A DNA stretch of 64,000 nt from Isoptericola halotolerans (GCF_013149785.1 NZ_JABEZU010000001.1:1550001-1614000); one strand, 5' to 3'. Positions 52,001-60,547 are shown, counted from the stretch's first letter. Numbers and translations: made by a program. Notes: generated by a model not told the origin, from the sequence alone.

Positions 52001-52404
52001 AGCGATGCGCCGCAGCGGGTGTGGCGACGGTCTACCTCGACGGGAGCACCCGTGACCGCCCGGCGGTCATCCGGAGCTTCAAGCAGGGGCGGGCGCCGGT
52101 GTTCCTCATCAGCCTCAAGGCGGGTGGGTTCGGTCTCAACCTCACCGAGGCCGACCACGTCTACCTGCTCGACCCGTGGTGGAACCCGGCAGCGGAGGCC
52201 CAGGCGATCGACCGCACGCACCGCATCGGCCAGACCCGTCACGTCGTGGTCACCCGGCTGGTCGCGGCCGACACCATCGAGGAGAAGGTCATGGCTCTCG
52301 CGCAGCGCAAGGCCGCTCTCTTCGACGCCGTCGTGGACGACGACGCCGGGGCGTTCGCCGGGGCGCTCGCGGCCGACGACGTGCGCGGCCTGCTGGAGGC
52401 CTAG
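49096..52404 (+). CDS. SWIM zinc-finger SNF2-family helicase
   Basis: 1102 aa. An N-terminal SWIM zinc finger has CSCPVGVDCKH near residue 80; a long middle region (about 110-620) of unassigned beta-rich sequence precedes the Snf2 ATPase with ILADDMGLGKTIETLAFLE (about 650), TSYAVYRLEFEAF, DEAQFAKNPRTR, TGTPMENNLTELW, and the C-terminal half with VFSQFTSFLRRVEERC, GFGLNLTEADHVYLLDPWWNP and DRTHRIGQTRHV. Such enzymes remodel protein-DNA complexes; the bacterial HepA/RapA-like role here is uncertain. The GTG at 49096 is my choice; a GAGCAT sequence lies six bases before it. It converges on the recQ gene. Confidence 0.85.
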   Translation: MPPPSSAPPRIDPLVVGGIVGTTTFRRAQGYQRAGAVVSWRWEAETLVLTSQVGGSGPRPYACRVWFDLDAAGRYAFVDSSCSCPVGVDCKHVAATLLHVGPHGVAGPRAPAPDDTGWRSRLAAVTGRSTPTAAPPSGAALPVALRFRLDGAFGDADPGLSVRPVVPARNGGWKTAPEASWDALARGLYAFADVRATPTPPVRRWFADLGAALQDGTSRPREAWRPLATGGRGLWPLLAEAAELRIPLVGHGHQDEVVLAGAATVRLEVSASDTGVRLAPVVSLDGVDVGSAAQLGVVGDTGLFAAEPGSGRTTLRLGPAPRRLGDGVRELVTLGPTEVPASDVDELFAEHLPALRRTVRVVPDGSVELPENPRPRLVATTRFASPEQAELTWGWHYPRGDGGPWTVPLDGARLDPARDPEAESEIRAKATSAVRGVVGFERFEPEAHHRFTGLDALDLAHDVLPALAAAGVVLDGDPAPDYHHLDGPARVVVDGAPSGGSDWLDLGVSVTVGGREIPFTRLFTALSQGRKRLLLVDGSWMMLNQPSLGRLRSLIEEATALSDKPGRLRVSGYDAQLWGELEDLADDVRVPERWHRTVSGLRELADGRRTPEPLEAPDGLRAALRPYQHQAFEWLTFLWRHGLGGILADDMGLGKTIETLAFLEHVRAESAATHDVTSPPPFVVVAPASVVGNWVDEAARFTPGLTVVAMTATTKKLGRGLADVARDVDVLVTSYAVYRLEFEAFAGLEWSGLILDEAQFAKNPRTRANQMARRLDTPFKLAITGTPMENNLTELWAMLAIVAPGLYPSLHRFRAETVRPVDAAAQDDDPAVVAAGNRALARLQRRIRALMLRRTKEQVAPELPERQEQVLRVPLSPDHRRVYDTHLQRERQRLLGLLTDFEANKAAIFRSLTTLRRLALDASLVDPAYAGVGSAKLDVVVDQLVEIAAEGHRALVFSQFTSFLRRVEERCAAAGVATVYLDGSTRDRPAVIRSFKQGRAPVFLISLKAGGFGLNLTEADHVYLLDPWWNPAAEAQAIDRTHRIGQTRHVVVTRLVAADTIEEKVMALAQRKAALFDAVVDDDAGAFAGALAADDVRGLLEA

Positions 52405-52427
52405 GGCGGACCTCGGACCGAGCCGCC
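52405..52427. terminator. Hairpin between convergent SNF2 and RecQ genes
   Basis: GGCGG at 52405-52409 pairs with CCGCC at 52423-52427, and CTCGG (52412-52416) with CCGAG (52418-52422) inside it, leaving two unpaired bases (52410-52411) as a bulge. It lies directly after the SNF2 stop and 18 bp from the recQ stop. Confidence 0.4.
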
Positions 52428-52445
52428 ACGGCCGGGAGCGACGCG

Positions 52446-54908
52446 TCAGCGCGTCCCCAGGACGAACGGGTGGACCGCGGCGGCCCCGGCCTGGCGCAGG
52501 AGCCGTGCCGCGACCGCGAGCGTCCAGCCCGACTCCGTCCAGTCGTCCACCAGCAGGATCGTGCGTCCGGGCAGGCCCGAGAGGGCGGCCTCACCGAGCT
52601 CGAGCCGCAGGCGCCGGGCGACACCGGCGAGGCGCATCGCCGAGTTCACGTCGTGCCGGCCGGGTTCCTCCTCGCCCGGCGCCGGACCCACCGCACCGAT
52701 CATCGGCACGCCCAGGTACGCCGCGAGGCCGGTCGCCAGGTGGTAGGTGAGCTGCGGTCGGGTCACCGATCGCACCGCCACGACCCCCTCGATGCGCAGC
52801 GGTCGTCCGGCATCGCCCGGCCTGATGTCGCCGTCCGGGTCCGCCGAGTCCTGCGTGTCGTCCGGGACCCGGATCGCGTCCCAGTCGTCCAGCACCCGCG
52901 CCGCGGCGGTGCGCAGGGCGACCGGGGTCTCGCCGTCAGGGGTCGTGGGGGCGAACAGCTCACGAACCGGTCCTGACCATCCCAGGCCGTCGAACCGGGC
53001 CACGGCCCGCCCGGGCTCGGCGCGCTCGGCCTCGGGGATCTTCCCCTTCATGTCCAGCCCGAGCGTCGCCAGCCCGGAGGGCCACATCTTGCGGGGCTCG
53101 ACCTCCACTCCGGGACGGTCCATCTCGGAGCGCGCCTCGGCCACCGACTCCGAGGAGGGCGGCGGGGGCAGCAGCACGCCGCCGCACCTGTCGCACCTCC
53201 CGCACGTCCATCCGTCCGGGAGGGCGGGGTCGTCGAGCTGCGCCCGCAGGTAGCGCATCCGGCAGCCGTCGGTCGCCACGTAGTCGAGCATGGCCTGCGC
53301 CTCGACGCGCCGGGTCTCGGCCACCCGCTCGTAGCGGGCGGCGTCGTACACCCACTCGACGCCCGTGGCGACCCAGCCGCCCTTGACCCGTCGGACGGCA
53401 CCGTCGACGTCGAGCACCTTGAGCATCGACTCCAGGCGGGAACGCTTCAGGTCCACCCGCGTCTCCAGCGCTGCCGTCGAGACGGTGCCGCCCTCGTCGG
53501 CCAGCGCGGCGAGGGTGGCGCGCACCTGCGCCTCGGCGGGAAAGGCCTGGGAGCCGAACCATTCCCAGATGGCCTTGTCCTCGTGCCCGGGCAGCAGCAC
53601 GACCACCGCGGAGTCCACCCCACGGCCGGCACGTCCGACCTGCTGGTAGTACGCGATGGGCGACGACGGTGCCCCGAGGTGGACGACGAACGACAGGTCG
53701 GGCTTGTCGAAACCCATGCCGAGCGCCGACGTCGCGACCAGGGCCTTGACGCGGTTCTCCTTGAGGTCCTCCTCGAGCTGGGCGCGCAGCGTCGGGTCCG
53801 TGCGACCGGTGTACGCCGCCACGGCGAGCCCTGCGGAGCGCAGCTGCGAGGCGACCTCGTCGGCCGCGGACACCGTGAGGCAGTACACGATCCCGGAGCC
53901 GTCGATCTCCTGCAGCGCCTCCACGAGCCAGGCGACGCGGGTCGGCTGGTCGCCGAGCTCGAGCACCGCCAGGTGCAGGGACTCCCGGTCCAGGCCGCCG
54001 CGCAGCACGAGCACCTCGTCCGAGGAGGCCATGGCGCCGTCCACGGCGGCGACGCCGCCGCCGTCGTGCCCGCCCGTCCTGACCGCCAGCTGTTCGGCGA
54101 CGTCGCGGGTGACACGCTCGTTCGCCGTCGCGGTCGTGGCGAGCACCGGGATGCCCGGTGGCAGGTCTGCGAGCAGGGTGCGGATGCGCCGGTAGTCGGG
54201 GCGGAAGTCGTGGCCCCAGTCCGAGATGCAGTGGGCCTCGTCGATCACGACGAGGCCGGCGTCGGCCGCCAGCCGGGGGAGCACCTCGTCCCGGAACGCG
54301 GGGTTGTTGAGGCGCTCGGGCGAGCACAGCAGCACGTCGACCTCACCGGCGGCGATCCCGGCGTGCACCTGGTCCCACTCGGTGACGTTCGAGGAGTTGA
54401 TCGTCACCGCGCGGATGCCGGCGCGCGCGGCGGCGGCGATCTGGTCGCGCATCAGTGCCAGCAGCGGCGAGACGATCACCGTCGGCCCGGCACCCCGGGC
54501 CCGCAGCAGGCTGGTGGCGACGAAGTACACGGCCGACTTGCCCCACCCGGTGCGCTGCACCACCAGGGCTCGGCGGTGGAAAGCCACCAGTGCCTCGATG
54601 GCGCTCCACTGGTCGTCACGCAGCTCGGCGTCGTCGCGCCCGACGAGCGCCCGCAGGGACTCGGTCGCCTGCTCGCGCAGCGTGCCCCCGGCACCTCCCG
54701 CGGTGTCCATCAGACCGCGCAGCATGGCGAGCTTGGCGCGCTTGGCCGCGTCGTCGTGCGCGGTCGGGGCGGGCATGTCAGGGGCCGGTGGAGGAGCGTC
54801 GTGGGGTGGTGGGACGTCGTCGGGCGGGGGAGCGTCGTCGGGTGGTGGGACGTCGTCGTCGGTCCAGGTGGGCACGAGGTCGGCGTACGGGTCGTCCGAG
54901 GAGGTCAC
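52446..54908 (-). CDS. recQ: RecQ-family ATP-dependent DNA helicase with C-terminal phosphoribosyltransferase-like domain
   Basis: 820 aa. N-terminal Pro/Asp repeats (about 12-50) are followed by a RecQ helicase core: VVQRTGWGKSAVYF (Walker A), VSPLLALMRDQIAAAARAG, VIDEAHCISDWGHDFRPDYRRI, TATANERVTRDVA and GRAGRGVDSAVVVLLPG. Four zinc-type cysteines (GC near 545 and WTCGRCDRCGG) form the RecQ-type zinc site. The tail ends TILLVDDWTESGWTL, which resembles the PRPP-binding loop of type I phosphoribosyltransferases. GTG at 54908 follows TACGAT by six bases, so it is probably leaderless. Confidence 0.85.
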   Translation of the reverse strand: MTSSDDPYADLVPTWTDDDVPPPDDAPPPDDVPPPHDAPPPAPDMPAPTAHDDAAKRAKLAMLRGLMDTAGGAGGTLREQATESLRALVGRDDAELRDDQWSAIEALVAFHRRALVVQRTGWGKSAVYFVATSLLRARGAGPTVIVSPLLALMRDQIAAAARAGIRAVTINSSNVTEWDQVHAGIAAGEVDVLLCSPERLNNPAFRDEVLPRLAADAGLVVIDEAHCISDWGHDFRPDYRRIRTLLADLPPGIPVLATTATANERVTRDVAEQLAVRTGGHDGGGVAAVDGAMASSDEVLVLRGGLDRESLHLAVLELGDQPTRVAWLVEALQEIDGSGIVYCLTVSAADEVASQLRSAGLAVAAYTGRTDPTLRAQLEEDLKENRVKALVATSALGMGFDKPDLSFVVHLGAPSSPIAYYQQVGRAGRGVDSAVVVLLPGHEDKAIWEWFGSQAFPAEAQVRATLAALADEGGTVSTAALETRVDLKRSRLESMLKVLDVDGAVRRVKGGWVATGVEWVYDAARYERVAETRRVEAQAMLDYVATDGCRMRYLRAQLDDPALPDGWTCGRCDRCGGVLLPPPPSSESVAEARSEMDRPGVEVEPRKMWPSGLATLGLDMKGKIPEAERAEPGRAVARFDGLGWSGPVRELFAPTTPDGETPVALRTAAARVLDDWDAIRVPDDTQDSADPDGDIRPGDAGRPLRIEGVVAVRSVTRPQLTYHLATGLAAYLGVPMIGAVGPAPGEEEPGRHDVNSAMRLAGVARRLRLELGEAALSGLPGRTILLVDDWTESGWTLAVAARLLRQAGAAAVHPFVLGTR
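54795..54860 (-). repeat. 36-bp tandem repeat in the 5' coding part of recQ
   Basis: Two near-identical 36-bp units (54795-54830 and 54831-54866, the second diverging near its end) encode PPPDD/PPPHD-type repeats near residues 15-45 of the protein. It is a coding low-complexity repeat and may vary between strains. Confidence 0.6.
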
Positions 54909-54914
54909 CCTGTG

Positions 54915-54920
54915 ATCGTA
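54915..54920 (-). promoter_or_regulatory. -10 element TACGAT of a leaderless recQ promoter
   Basis: On the minus strand TACGAT is followed by six bases (CACAGG) and the GTG start. No other ribosome binding site is available. Confidence 0.5.
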
Positions 54921-54960
54921 GGGGGAACCGGCGACATGCCGCGGGCTGTCTCCACAGGGG

Positions 54961-55383
54961 TCAGCGGGCCTGCTCGCGGACCAGCGCGATGGTGGACGCG
55001 ACGACGGCGACGAGCTCTGCGGCCGCGGCGACGAGCTCGGTGGTGCCCACGACCTGCGTCGTGATCCCCAGCAGGTCCGAGGTGGCCGAGGCGACGAAGG
55101 CGAGCAGCGTGGCGGCCCCGAAGATGATGCCGCCCACCAGCGGGAGCCAGTGCCGCCAGGTCAGGAGCAGCACCGCCAGGACGACGCCGCTGATCGCGTT
55201 GACGAGGAACAGCGGCCCCACCAGCGGGATGTCGTCGTAGCCGCGGGTCCACAGCACCAGGTGCACCAGCGCCGAGACGACCACCCCGGCCGCAGCCAGG
55301 GACCGCCACACCCACGAGGGGGCGACGGCGGGTCGCCCGTGTGCCGCTGGCACCTTCGGTGTGGGTGCGTCCATGATGGACAT
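54961..55383 (-). CDS. Small four-helix membrane protein, unknown
   Basis: A 140-residue protein with about four hydrophobic segments (roughly 26-45, 57-77, 80-104 and 114-134) after a short polar tail (MSIMDAPTPKVPAAHGR). I do not recognise a family. Starts at ATG 55383 (GGTGG upstream) or at 55374. It is divergent from the Rieske gene by 41 bp and may share a control region with it, but no motif shows this. Confidence 0.65.
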   Translation of the reverse strand: MSIMDAPTPKVPAAHGRPAVAPSWVWRSLAAAGVVVSALVHLVLWTRGYDDIPLVGPLFLVNAISGVVLAVLLLTWRHWLPLVGGIIFGAATLLAFVASATSDLLGITTQVVGTTELVAAAAELVAVVASTIALVREQAR

Positions 55384-55424
55384 GCTGCCACCGAGTTCAC
55401 CCTGCGTCACCACCGAGGAGCTCC

Positions 55425-55892
55425 ATGACCGAGACGATCCGCACTCCTGAGGCGTCGACCGCACGAGGCTGTTCCCGCCGACAGCTGCTGCGCCGCGCCG
55501 GCGTGGCCGCCGGGACCGTCGCCGGTGCGGGGGTCCTGGCAGCCTGCGCCGAGGGGGCCGACCCGGCGGCATCGGTCAGCGAGGCCTCCGGCTCCGGGGC
55601 GGGCGAGTTCGTGGTGGCCCTGTCGGACGTCCCGGTCGGCGGCGCGGTGAGCGCCGAGGTCGCCGGCGTGGCCGTGCTGGTCACCCAGCCCGTCGAGGGC
55701 GAGGTCCACGTCTTCAGCGCGGTCTGCACGCACCAGGGCTGCACGGTCACCCCGGGTGACGGCGAGCTCGAGTGTCCCTGCCACCGGTCGGTCTTCACGC
55801 TGACCGACGCCGCGGTCGTCTCCGGACCCGCCCCCGAACCCCTCGGTGAGATCGCGGCCGAGATCGTCGACGGCGAGGTCGTCGTGGCCTGA
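55425..55892 (+). CDS. Rieske (2Fe-2S) protein with Tat/lipoprotein-type signal
   Basis: 155 aa. The N-terminal SRRQLLRRAGVAAGTV resembles a twin-arginine signal, followed by LAAC, a lipobox at about residue 41, so it is probably Tat-exported and lipid-anchored. The Rieske cluster ligands are in VCTHQGCTV and CPCHRSVF (Cys-His and Cys-His pairs). Such small extracytoplasmic proteins carry electrons in or near the respiratory chain; the partner is not in the window. ATG follows GAGGAG. Confidence 0.88.
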   Translation: MTETIRTPEASTARGCSRRQLLRRAGVAAGTVAGAGVLAACAEGADPAASVSEASGSGAGEFVVALSDVPVGGAVSAEVAGVAVLVTQPVEGEVHVFSAVCTHQGCTVTPGDGELECPCHRSVFTLTDAAVVSGPAPEPLGEIAAEIVDGEVVVA

Positions 55893-56016
55893 CCGTCCGG
55901 CCGTCGGCCGCTCGGCAGCTCCGTGACCTGCGCCGTCGTCGGCGGCACGACCCGCGCCGGCGCCTCGTGGATCGCGGTGTCGCGGTACCCGCGACGAGGC
56001 AGGCCCGAAGGGTTCG

Positions 56017-56022
56017 TAGACT
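56017..56022 (+). promoter_or_regulatory. -10 element TAGACT of a leaderless hisC operon promoter
   Basis: TAGACT is six bases (GGTGCG) before the hisC GTG, identical in sequence and spacing to the hisD element. Confidence 0.55.
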
Positions 56023-56028
56023 GGTGCG

Positions 56029-57153
56029 GTGACCACCCCCGACGCTCCGGCCCTGCCGCTGCGCCCCGAGCTCGCCGACGAGGTGCCCTACGGTGCACCG
56101 CAGCTCGACGTGCCCGTCCGGCTCAACGTCAACGAGAACCCCTACGCGCCGTCCGACGACGTCGTGGCGACCATCGCCGAGCACGTCGCGCACGCCGCGC
56201 GCGGGCTCAACCGGTACCCCGACCGCGACTTCGACGCGCTGCGCGACGACCTCGCGCAGTACCTGGCCGTGGAGTCGGGGGTCCACCTCCACCGGTCGCA
56301 GCTGTGGGCGGCCAACGGGTCGAACGAGGTCATGCTGCACCTGCTGCAGGCGTTCGGCGGGCCCGGCCGCACGGCCGTGTCGTTCGCGCCGACGTACTCG
56401 ATGTACCCCGAGTACGCGCGCGACACGCACACCCGCTGGGTGACCGGCCGCCGCGCCGAGGACTTCACGATCGACACCGCCGAGGCGGTCGGGCTCGTCG
56501 AGACGGAGCGGCCGTCGGTGATCCTCCTGGCCAGCCCGAACAACCCCACCGGCACGGCCCTGGACCTCACCACGATCCGGGCGGTGCTGGACGCGGCGGC
56601 GCGGATCCCCGCCGTCGTCGTCGTCGACGAGGCCTACGCCGAGTTCCGGCGCGCGGGCACCCCGTCGGCCCTGGAGCTGCTCGACCGCTACCCGCACCTG
56701 GCTGTGACGCGCACCATGTCCAAGGCGTTCGCCGCCGCCGGGCTGCGCCTGGGCTACCTCGCCGCCTCCACGGAGCTCGTGGACGCGCTGCGGGTGGTGC
56801 GGCTGCCGTACCACCTGTCCGCCGTCACCCAGGCGACGGCGCGTGCGGCGCTCTCGCACCGGGACTCGCTGCTCGCCCAGGTGGCGGACCTGCGTGCGGG
56901 GCGGGACGACCTCGTGGGATGGTTGCGCGCGCAGCGTGTCGACGGCCGGCCGCTGCAGGTGGCCGACAGCGACGCCAACTTCGTGCTGTTCGGCACCTTC
57001 GACGACCGGCACGCCGTCTGGCAGGGGCTGCTCGACCGCGGTGTGCTCATCCGCGAGACCGGCCCGGAGGGCTGGTTGCGGGTCTCGGTGGGGACACCGG
57101 GGGAGACCCAGGCGTTCAAGGACGCGTTGACCGACGTGATCGGAGAGAAGTGA
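56029..57153 (+). CDS. hisC: Histidinol-phosphate aminotransferase
   Basis: PLP-dependent transamination in histidine synthesis. 374 aa, fold type I: substrate Asn in RLNVNENPY, the PLP-binding Asn in ASPNNPTGT, the Asp in [10 protein letters not shown] and the PLP Lys in [15 protein letters not shown], plus RVSVGTPGE at the C-terminus. GTG at 56029; the stop shares one base with hisB. First gene of a his operon. Confidence 0.94.
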   Translation: MTTPDAPALPLRPELADEVPYGAPQLDVPVRLNVNENPYAPSDDVVATIAEHVAHAARGLNRYPDRDFDALRDDLAQYLAVESGVHLHRSQLWAANGSNEVMLHLLQAFGGPGRTAVSFAPTYSMYPEYARDTHTRWVTGRRAEDFTIDTAEAVGLVETERPSVILLASPNNPTGTALDLTTIRAVLDAAARIPAVVVVDEAYAEFRRAGTPSALELLDRYPHLAVTRTMSKAFAAAGLRLGYLAASTELVDALRVVRLPYHLSAVTQATARAALSHRDSLLAQVADLRAGRDDLVGWLRAQRVDGRPLQVADSDANFVLFGTFDDRHAVWQGLLDRGVLIRETGPEGWLRVSVGTPGETQAFKDALTDVIGEK

Positions 57154-57755
57154 TGGAAGACCGCACCGCGCGCGTGGAGCGCGCCACGAGCGAGTCGAAC
57201 GTGGTCGTCGAGGTGAACCTCGACGGCAGCGGGCGCACCGACGTCTCGACCACCGTGCCCTTCTTCGACCACATGCTCACCGCCCTCGGCAAGCACTCCC
57301 TCATCGACCTCACCGTCAGGGCGACGGGCGACACCCACATCGACGCCCACCACACCGTCGAGGACACCGCCATCGTGCTCGGCGAGGCGCTCGAGCAGGC
57401 GCTCGGGGACAAGCGCGGCATCTCCCGCTTCGGCGACGCGCTGGTGCCGCTCGACGAGGCGCTCGCCCAGGCCGTCGTCGACGTCTCGGGCCGCCCGTAC
57501 CTCGTCCACTCCGGCGAGCCCGCGGGCCAGGAGTACCACCTCATCGGCGGGCACTTCACCGGGTCGCTCACCCGGCACGTGCTCGAGTCGATCGCCCACC
57601 ACGCGAACATCTGCCTCCACGTGCGGGTCCTGGCCGGCCGTGACCCGCACCACATCGTCGAGGCGCAGTTCAAGGCCCTGGCCCGCGCGCTGCGGGCCGC
57701 CGTCGCGCGGGACCCCCGCGTCGACGGCATCCCGTCGACCAAGGGAGCGCTGTAG
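57153..57755 (+). CDS. hisB: Imidazoleglycerol-phosphate dehydratase
   Basis: Mn-dependent dehydration of imidazoleglycerol phosphate, sixth step of the pathway. 200 aa, monofunctional (no phosphatase domain). Metal-binding His clusters are seen in [35 protein letters not shown]-like segments and [17 protein letters not shown] shares a base with the hisC stop (TGATG). Confidence 0.95.
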   Translation: MEDRTARVERATSESNVVVEVNLDGSGRTDVSTTVPFFDHMLTALGKHSLIDLTVRATGDTHIDAHHTVEDTAIVLGEALEQALGDKRGISRFGDALVPLDEALAQAVVDVSGRPYLVHSGEPAGQEYHLIGGHFTGSLTRHVLESIAHHANICLHVRVLAGRDPHHIVEAQFKALARALRAAVARDPRVDGIPSTKGAL

Positions 57756-57756
57756 C

Positions 57757-58281
57757 GTGCCCATCCACCCTGAACCCGACCTGCCCGAGGTCCCCGACGA
57801 CCTCGAGATCCCGGACGACCTGTCCGGGCTGAGCGGGTCGCAGGACCCGGACATCGCGGTGCTCATCACCCAGGTGGCGGCGGCCGAGCCGCTGGCCGCC
57901 GCCTGCGTGCTCGCCGACGTGGAGGTCGACGCCGTCCCGACGCCCGTCGGGGCGCTCGCGGTGCTGCGTGACCGCGCGGACGACGCGCCCCGCCGCGCCG
58001 CGGAGACGATCTCCCAGCTGGTCACCGGTGTGCCCCTGATCCTCGTCACACGCCACGGCGAACAGCTCACCTGCCGCCGCTTCGCCGACGGCGTCGAGGA
58101 CGGTGAGCTGCCGGCCGGCCTCGTGCTCGGCGGGGCCCCCGACGCCCTCGAGGACCTGCTGACCGGTCACGTGACGCTCGACGACCTGCCCGGTGTCGTG
58201 CCCTCGTCGGGCATCGGACGCCTGAAGGCCGTGCGGATGCTGTCCCAGGTCTCCCGCAAGGCACGGAGGAAGAAGGGATGA
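57757..58281 (+). CDS. Conserved hypothetical protein inside the his operon
   Basis: 174 aa, starting with an acidic Pro/Asp-rich stretch ([20 protein letters not shown]) and continuing with a domain of about 130 residues ([21 protein letters not shown] ... [18 protein letters not shown]) ending in a basic tail. No known domain recognised. The GTG at 57757 is one base after hisB and its stop overlaps the hisH start by 4 bp, so it is translated as part of the operon. Comparable actinobacterial his operons also carry an unnamed gene at this place. Confidence 0.75.
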   Translation: MPIHPEPDLPEVPDDLEIPDDLSGLSGSQDPDIAVLITQVAAAEPLAAACVLADVEVDAVPTPVGALAVLRDRADDAPRRAAETISQLVTGVPLILVTRHGEQLTCRRFADGVEDGELPAGLVLGGAPDALEDLLTGHVTLDDLPGVVPSSGIGRLKAVRMLSQVSRKARRKKG

Positions 58282-59018
58282 CGGAAGCGCCCGACCTGCT
58301 GCCCGACGGCGGCGCCGCGGCCGAGCTCAACGCACGCCCCTCCGCACGGCCCGCAGCGGGCGGCCGTCCGAGGGTCGTGGTGCTCGACTACGGCTTCGGG
58401 AACGTGCGCTCCGCGGTCCGCGCCCTGGAGCGGGTCGGTGCCGACGTCGAGCTCACGGCGGACCGACGCACCGCGATCGAGACCGACGGGCTCGTGGTGC
58501 CCGGGGTGGGCGCGTTCGCCGCGTGCATGGAAGGACTGCGTGCCGTCGGCGGTGACCAGGTCGTCGACCGTCGCCTCGCCGGGGGGCGGCCGGTCCTGGG
58601 CGTCTGCGTCGGCATGCAGGTGATGTTCGGCGCGGGCGTCGAGCACGGGGTCCGGGCCGACGGGCTGGGCGAGTGGGCCGGCGTCGTCGACCGGCTCGAG
58701 GCGCCGGTGGTCCCCCACATGGGCTGGTCCGCCGTCGAGCCCGCGGAAGGCTCCACGCTCTTCCGGGGCGTCGAGCACGAGCGCTTCTACTTCGTGCACT
58801 CCTACGCCGCGCAGACCTTCACCCAGGGCCACGACGACGCGGCGGACCCGCGGTACACGCCGCCACGCGTCACCTGGGCGTCGCACGGCCCGGAAGGTTC
58901 AGCGGCTCGGTTCGTCGCGGCCGTCGAGGACGGCCCGCTGTCCGCCACGCAGTTCCACCCCGAGAAGTCCGGCGACGCCGGCGCCACCCTGCTCGAGAAC
59001 TGGGTGCGGTCGCTCTGA
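58278..59018 (+). CDS. hisH: Imidazole glycerol phosphate synthase glutaminase subunit
   Basis: Class I amidotransferase that makes ammonia from glutamine for HisF. 246 aa with catalytic Cys in [11 protein letters not shown], the oxyanion-type GWSAVEP and the His-Glu pair in [10 protein letters not shown]. About 35 residues precede the usual start (VVLDYGFGN), so it is slightly long; an internal start near there is conceivable. hisF is not in the window. ATG overlaps the previous gene (ATGA). Confidence 0.93.
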   Translation: MTEAPDLLPDGGAAAELNARPSARPAAGGRPRVVVLDYGFGNVRSAVRALERVGADVELTADRRTAIETDGLVVPGVGAFAACMEGLRAVGGDQVVDRRLAGGRPVLGVCVGMQVMFGAGVEHGVRADGLGEWAGVVDRLEAPVVPHMGWSAVEPAEGSTLFRGVEHERFYFVHSYAAQTFTQGHDDAADPRYTPPRVTWASHGPEGSAARFVAAVEDGPLSATQFHPEKSGDAGATLLENWVRSL

Positions 59019-59062
59019 GGCGACCCCGCACCCACCCCGCCACACGACTGGAGACCTGACGC

Positions 59063-59794
59063 ATGACCGAACGACTCGTGCTGCTGCCCGCCGTCGACGT
59101 CGCCGACGGCCAGGCCGTCCGCCTCGTCCAGGGCGAGGCCGGATCGGAGACCTCGTACGGCGACCCGCGCGCCGCCGCGCTCGACTGGCAGGCCGGAGGT
59201 GCCGAGTGGATCCACCTGGTGGACCTCGACGCCGCGTTCGGTCGCGGCTCGAACGCCGAGCTCCTCGCGAGCGTCGTGGCGGAGGTCGACGTGCAGGTCG
59301 AGCTCTCCGGCGGCATCCGGGACGACGCCTCGCTGGAGCGTGCGCTCGCCACGGGTGCCCGGCGGGTCAACATCGGCACGGCCGCGCTCGAGGACCCGGA
59401 GTGGACCGCCCGTGTCATCGCCGAGCACGGGGACAAGGTCGCCGTGGGCCTGGACGTGCGGGGGACCACCCTCGCCGCTCGCGGCTGGACGCAGGAGGGC
59501 GGCGACCTGTGGGAGGTCCTCGCCCGTCTCGACGACGCCGGGTGCGCCCGCTACGTCGTCACCGACGTCACCAAGGACGGCACGCTGCGGGGGCCGAACG
59601 TCGAGCTGCTGCGCGAGGTCGCCGCACGCACCCCCGCCAAGGTGGTGGCCTCCGGGGGCATCTCGTCGCTGGCGGACCTCGAGGTGCTGCGCGGGCTCAC
59701 CGGCGACGGCGTCGAGGGCGCTGTGGTGGGCAAGGCGCTGTACGCGGGCGCGTTCACCCTGCCCGAGGCGCTCGACGTCGCGGGTCGCCCATGA
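59063..59794 (+). CDS. priA: Bifunctional HisA/TrpF isomerase PriA
   Basis: (beta-alpha)8 barrel isomerase, ProFAR isomerase for histidine and, in most actinobacteria, PRA isomerase for tryptophan. 243 aa with [18 protein letters not shown], the first catalytic Asp in PAVDV, SGGIRDD, the second catalytic Asp in [14 protein letters not shown], and phosphate-binding [10 protein letters not shown]. The dual role is inferred from phylogeny; no separate trpF is in the window. ATG has GGAGA upstream. Confidence 0.92.
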   Translation: MTERLVLLPAVDVADGQAVRLVQGEAGSETSYGDPRAAALDWQAGGAEWIHLVDLDAAFGRGSNAELLASVVAEVDVQVELSGGIRDDASLERALATGARRVNIGTAALEDPEWTARVIAEHGDKVAVGLDVRGTTLAARGWTQEGGDLWEVLARLDDAGCARYVVTDVTKDGTLRGPNVELLREVAARTPAKVVASGGISSLADLEVLRGLTGDGVEGAVVGKALYAGAFTLPEALDVAGRP

Positions 59795-60528
59795 GGTCCA
59801 TCCAGCCGACCAGCCAGTTCGCCGGCGACGACGGCTCGGCCGACCCGGAGCTCGCCCGACGCCTCGAGGGCCTGCAGGCGGGCACCACCCCCCTGCGGGA
59901 CGTCGTGGCCCGCCTGGCCGAGACGCGCGTGCTGGTGCCGGTGCTCGCCGAGCTCGAGGCCACCGGCACCGTCTCGCACGACGGTGTCGAGCACACCGTC
60001 GACAAGGAGGCCTCCTCCGGCGTCGTCGCGCTGGAGTCCGCCGACGGCCGCCGCGCCCTGCCGGTCTTCACGTCGGTGGCGGCGATGCAGGCCTGGCGTG
60101 CCGACGCCCGCCCGGTCCCTGTCGAGGCAGCCCGGGCCGCGTTGTCCGCGGTGAACGAGAAGTGGTCGCTGCTCGTCGTCGACCCTGCCGGGCCCGTGAC
60201 GGCGCTCGTGCCACGCCCGGCGGTGTGGGCGCTGGCGCAAGGGGTCGAGTGGCGCCCGGCGCTCGTGGCGACGGACGACGGGATGGAGGTCGACGCCGAG
60301 GTGGCCCGCGCCATCGGCGACGCCGCCGCGCCGGTCCAGCACGTCGTGCGGGCGTCCGCCGAACCCGGTCGCCAGGCCGAGGTGGCTGTCGTGCTGGCGA
60401 TCGATCCTGGTCTGGACCGTGCCGGGCTGGACGTGGTCCTCGGCCAGGTCAACGCCCGCCTCGCTGCGGCGAAGGTCGTCGCCGACCGGGTGGACTCCCT
60501 CGAGCTCCGGATCGGCGCGGCCCGCTGA
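59791..60528 (+). CDS. SseB family protein
   Basis: 245 aa containing two SseB-type modules: an N-terminal one ([24 protein letters not shown]) with the [10 protein letters not shown] motif and a C-terminal SseB_C-like half ([25 protein letters not shown]). The molecular role in actinobacteria is unknown. ATG overlaps priA (ATGA), so it is the last gene of the his operon. Confidence 0.85.
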   Translation: MRSIQPTSQFAGDDGSADPELARRLEGLQAGTTPLRDVVARLAETRVLVPVLAELEATGTVSHDGVEHTVDKEASSGVVALESADGRRALPVFTSVAAMQAWRADARPVPVEAARAALSAVNEKWSLLVVDPAGPVTALVPRPAVWALAQGVEWRPALVATDDGMEVDAEVARAIGDAAAPVQHVVRASAEPGRQAEVAVVLAIDPGLDRAGLDVVLGQVNARLAAAKVVADRVDSLELRIGAAR

Positions 60529-60547
60529 CGGACGCCCGCGAGGGTCC

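Noticed and set aside
54795-54866. Possible short tandem repeat array or CRISPR-like element
   Set aside because: The 36-bp units are directly adjacent, without spacers, and encode Pro/Asp repeats of the RecQ N-terminus. No cas genes are present.
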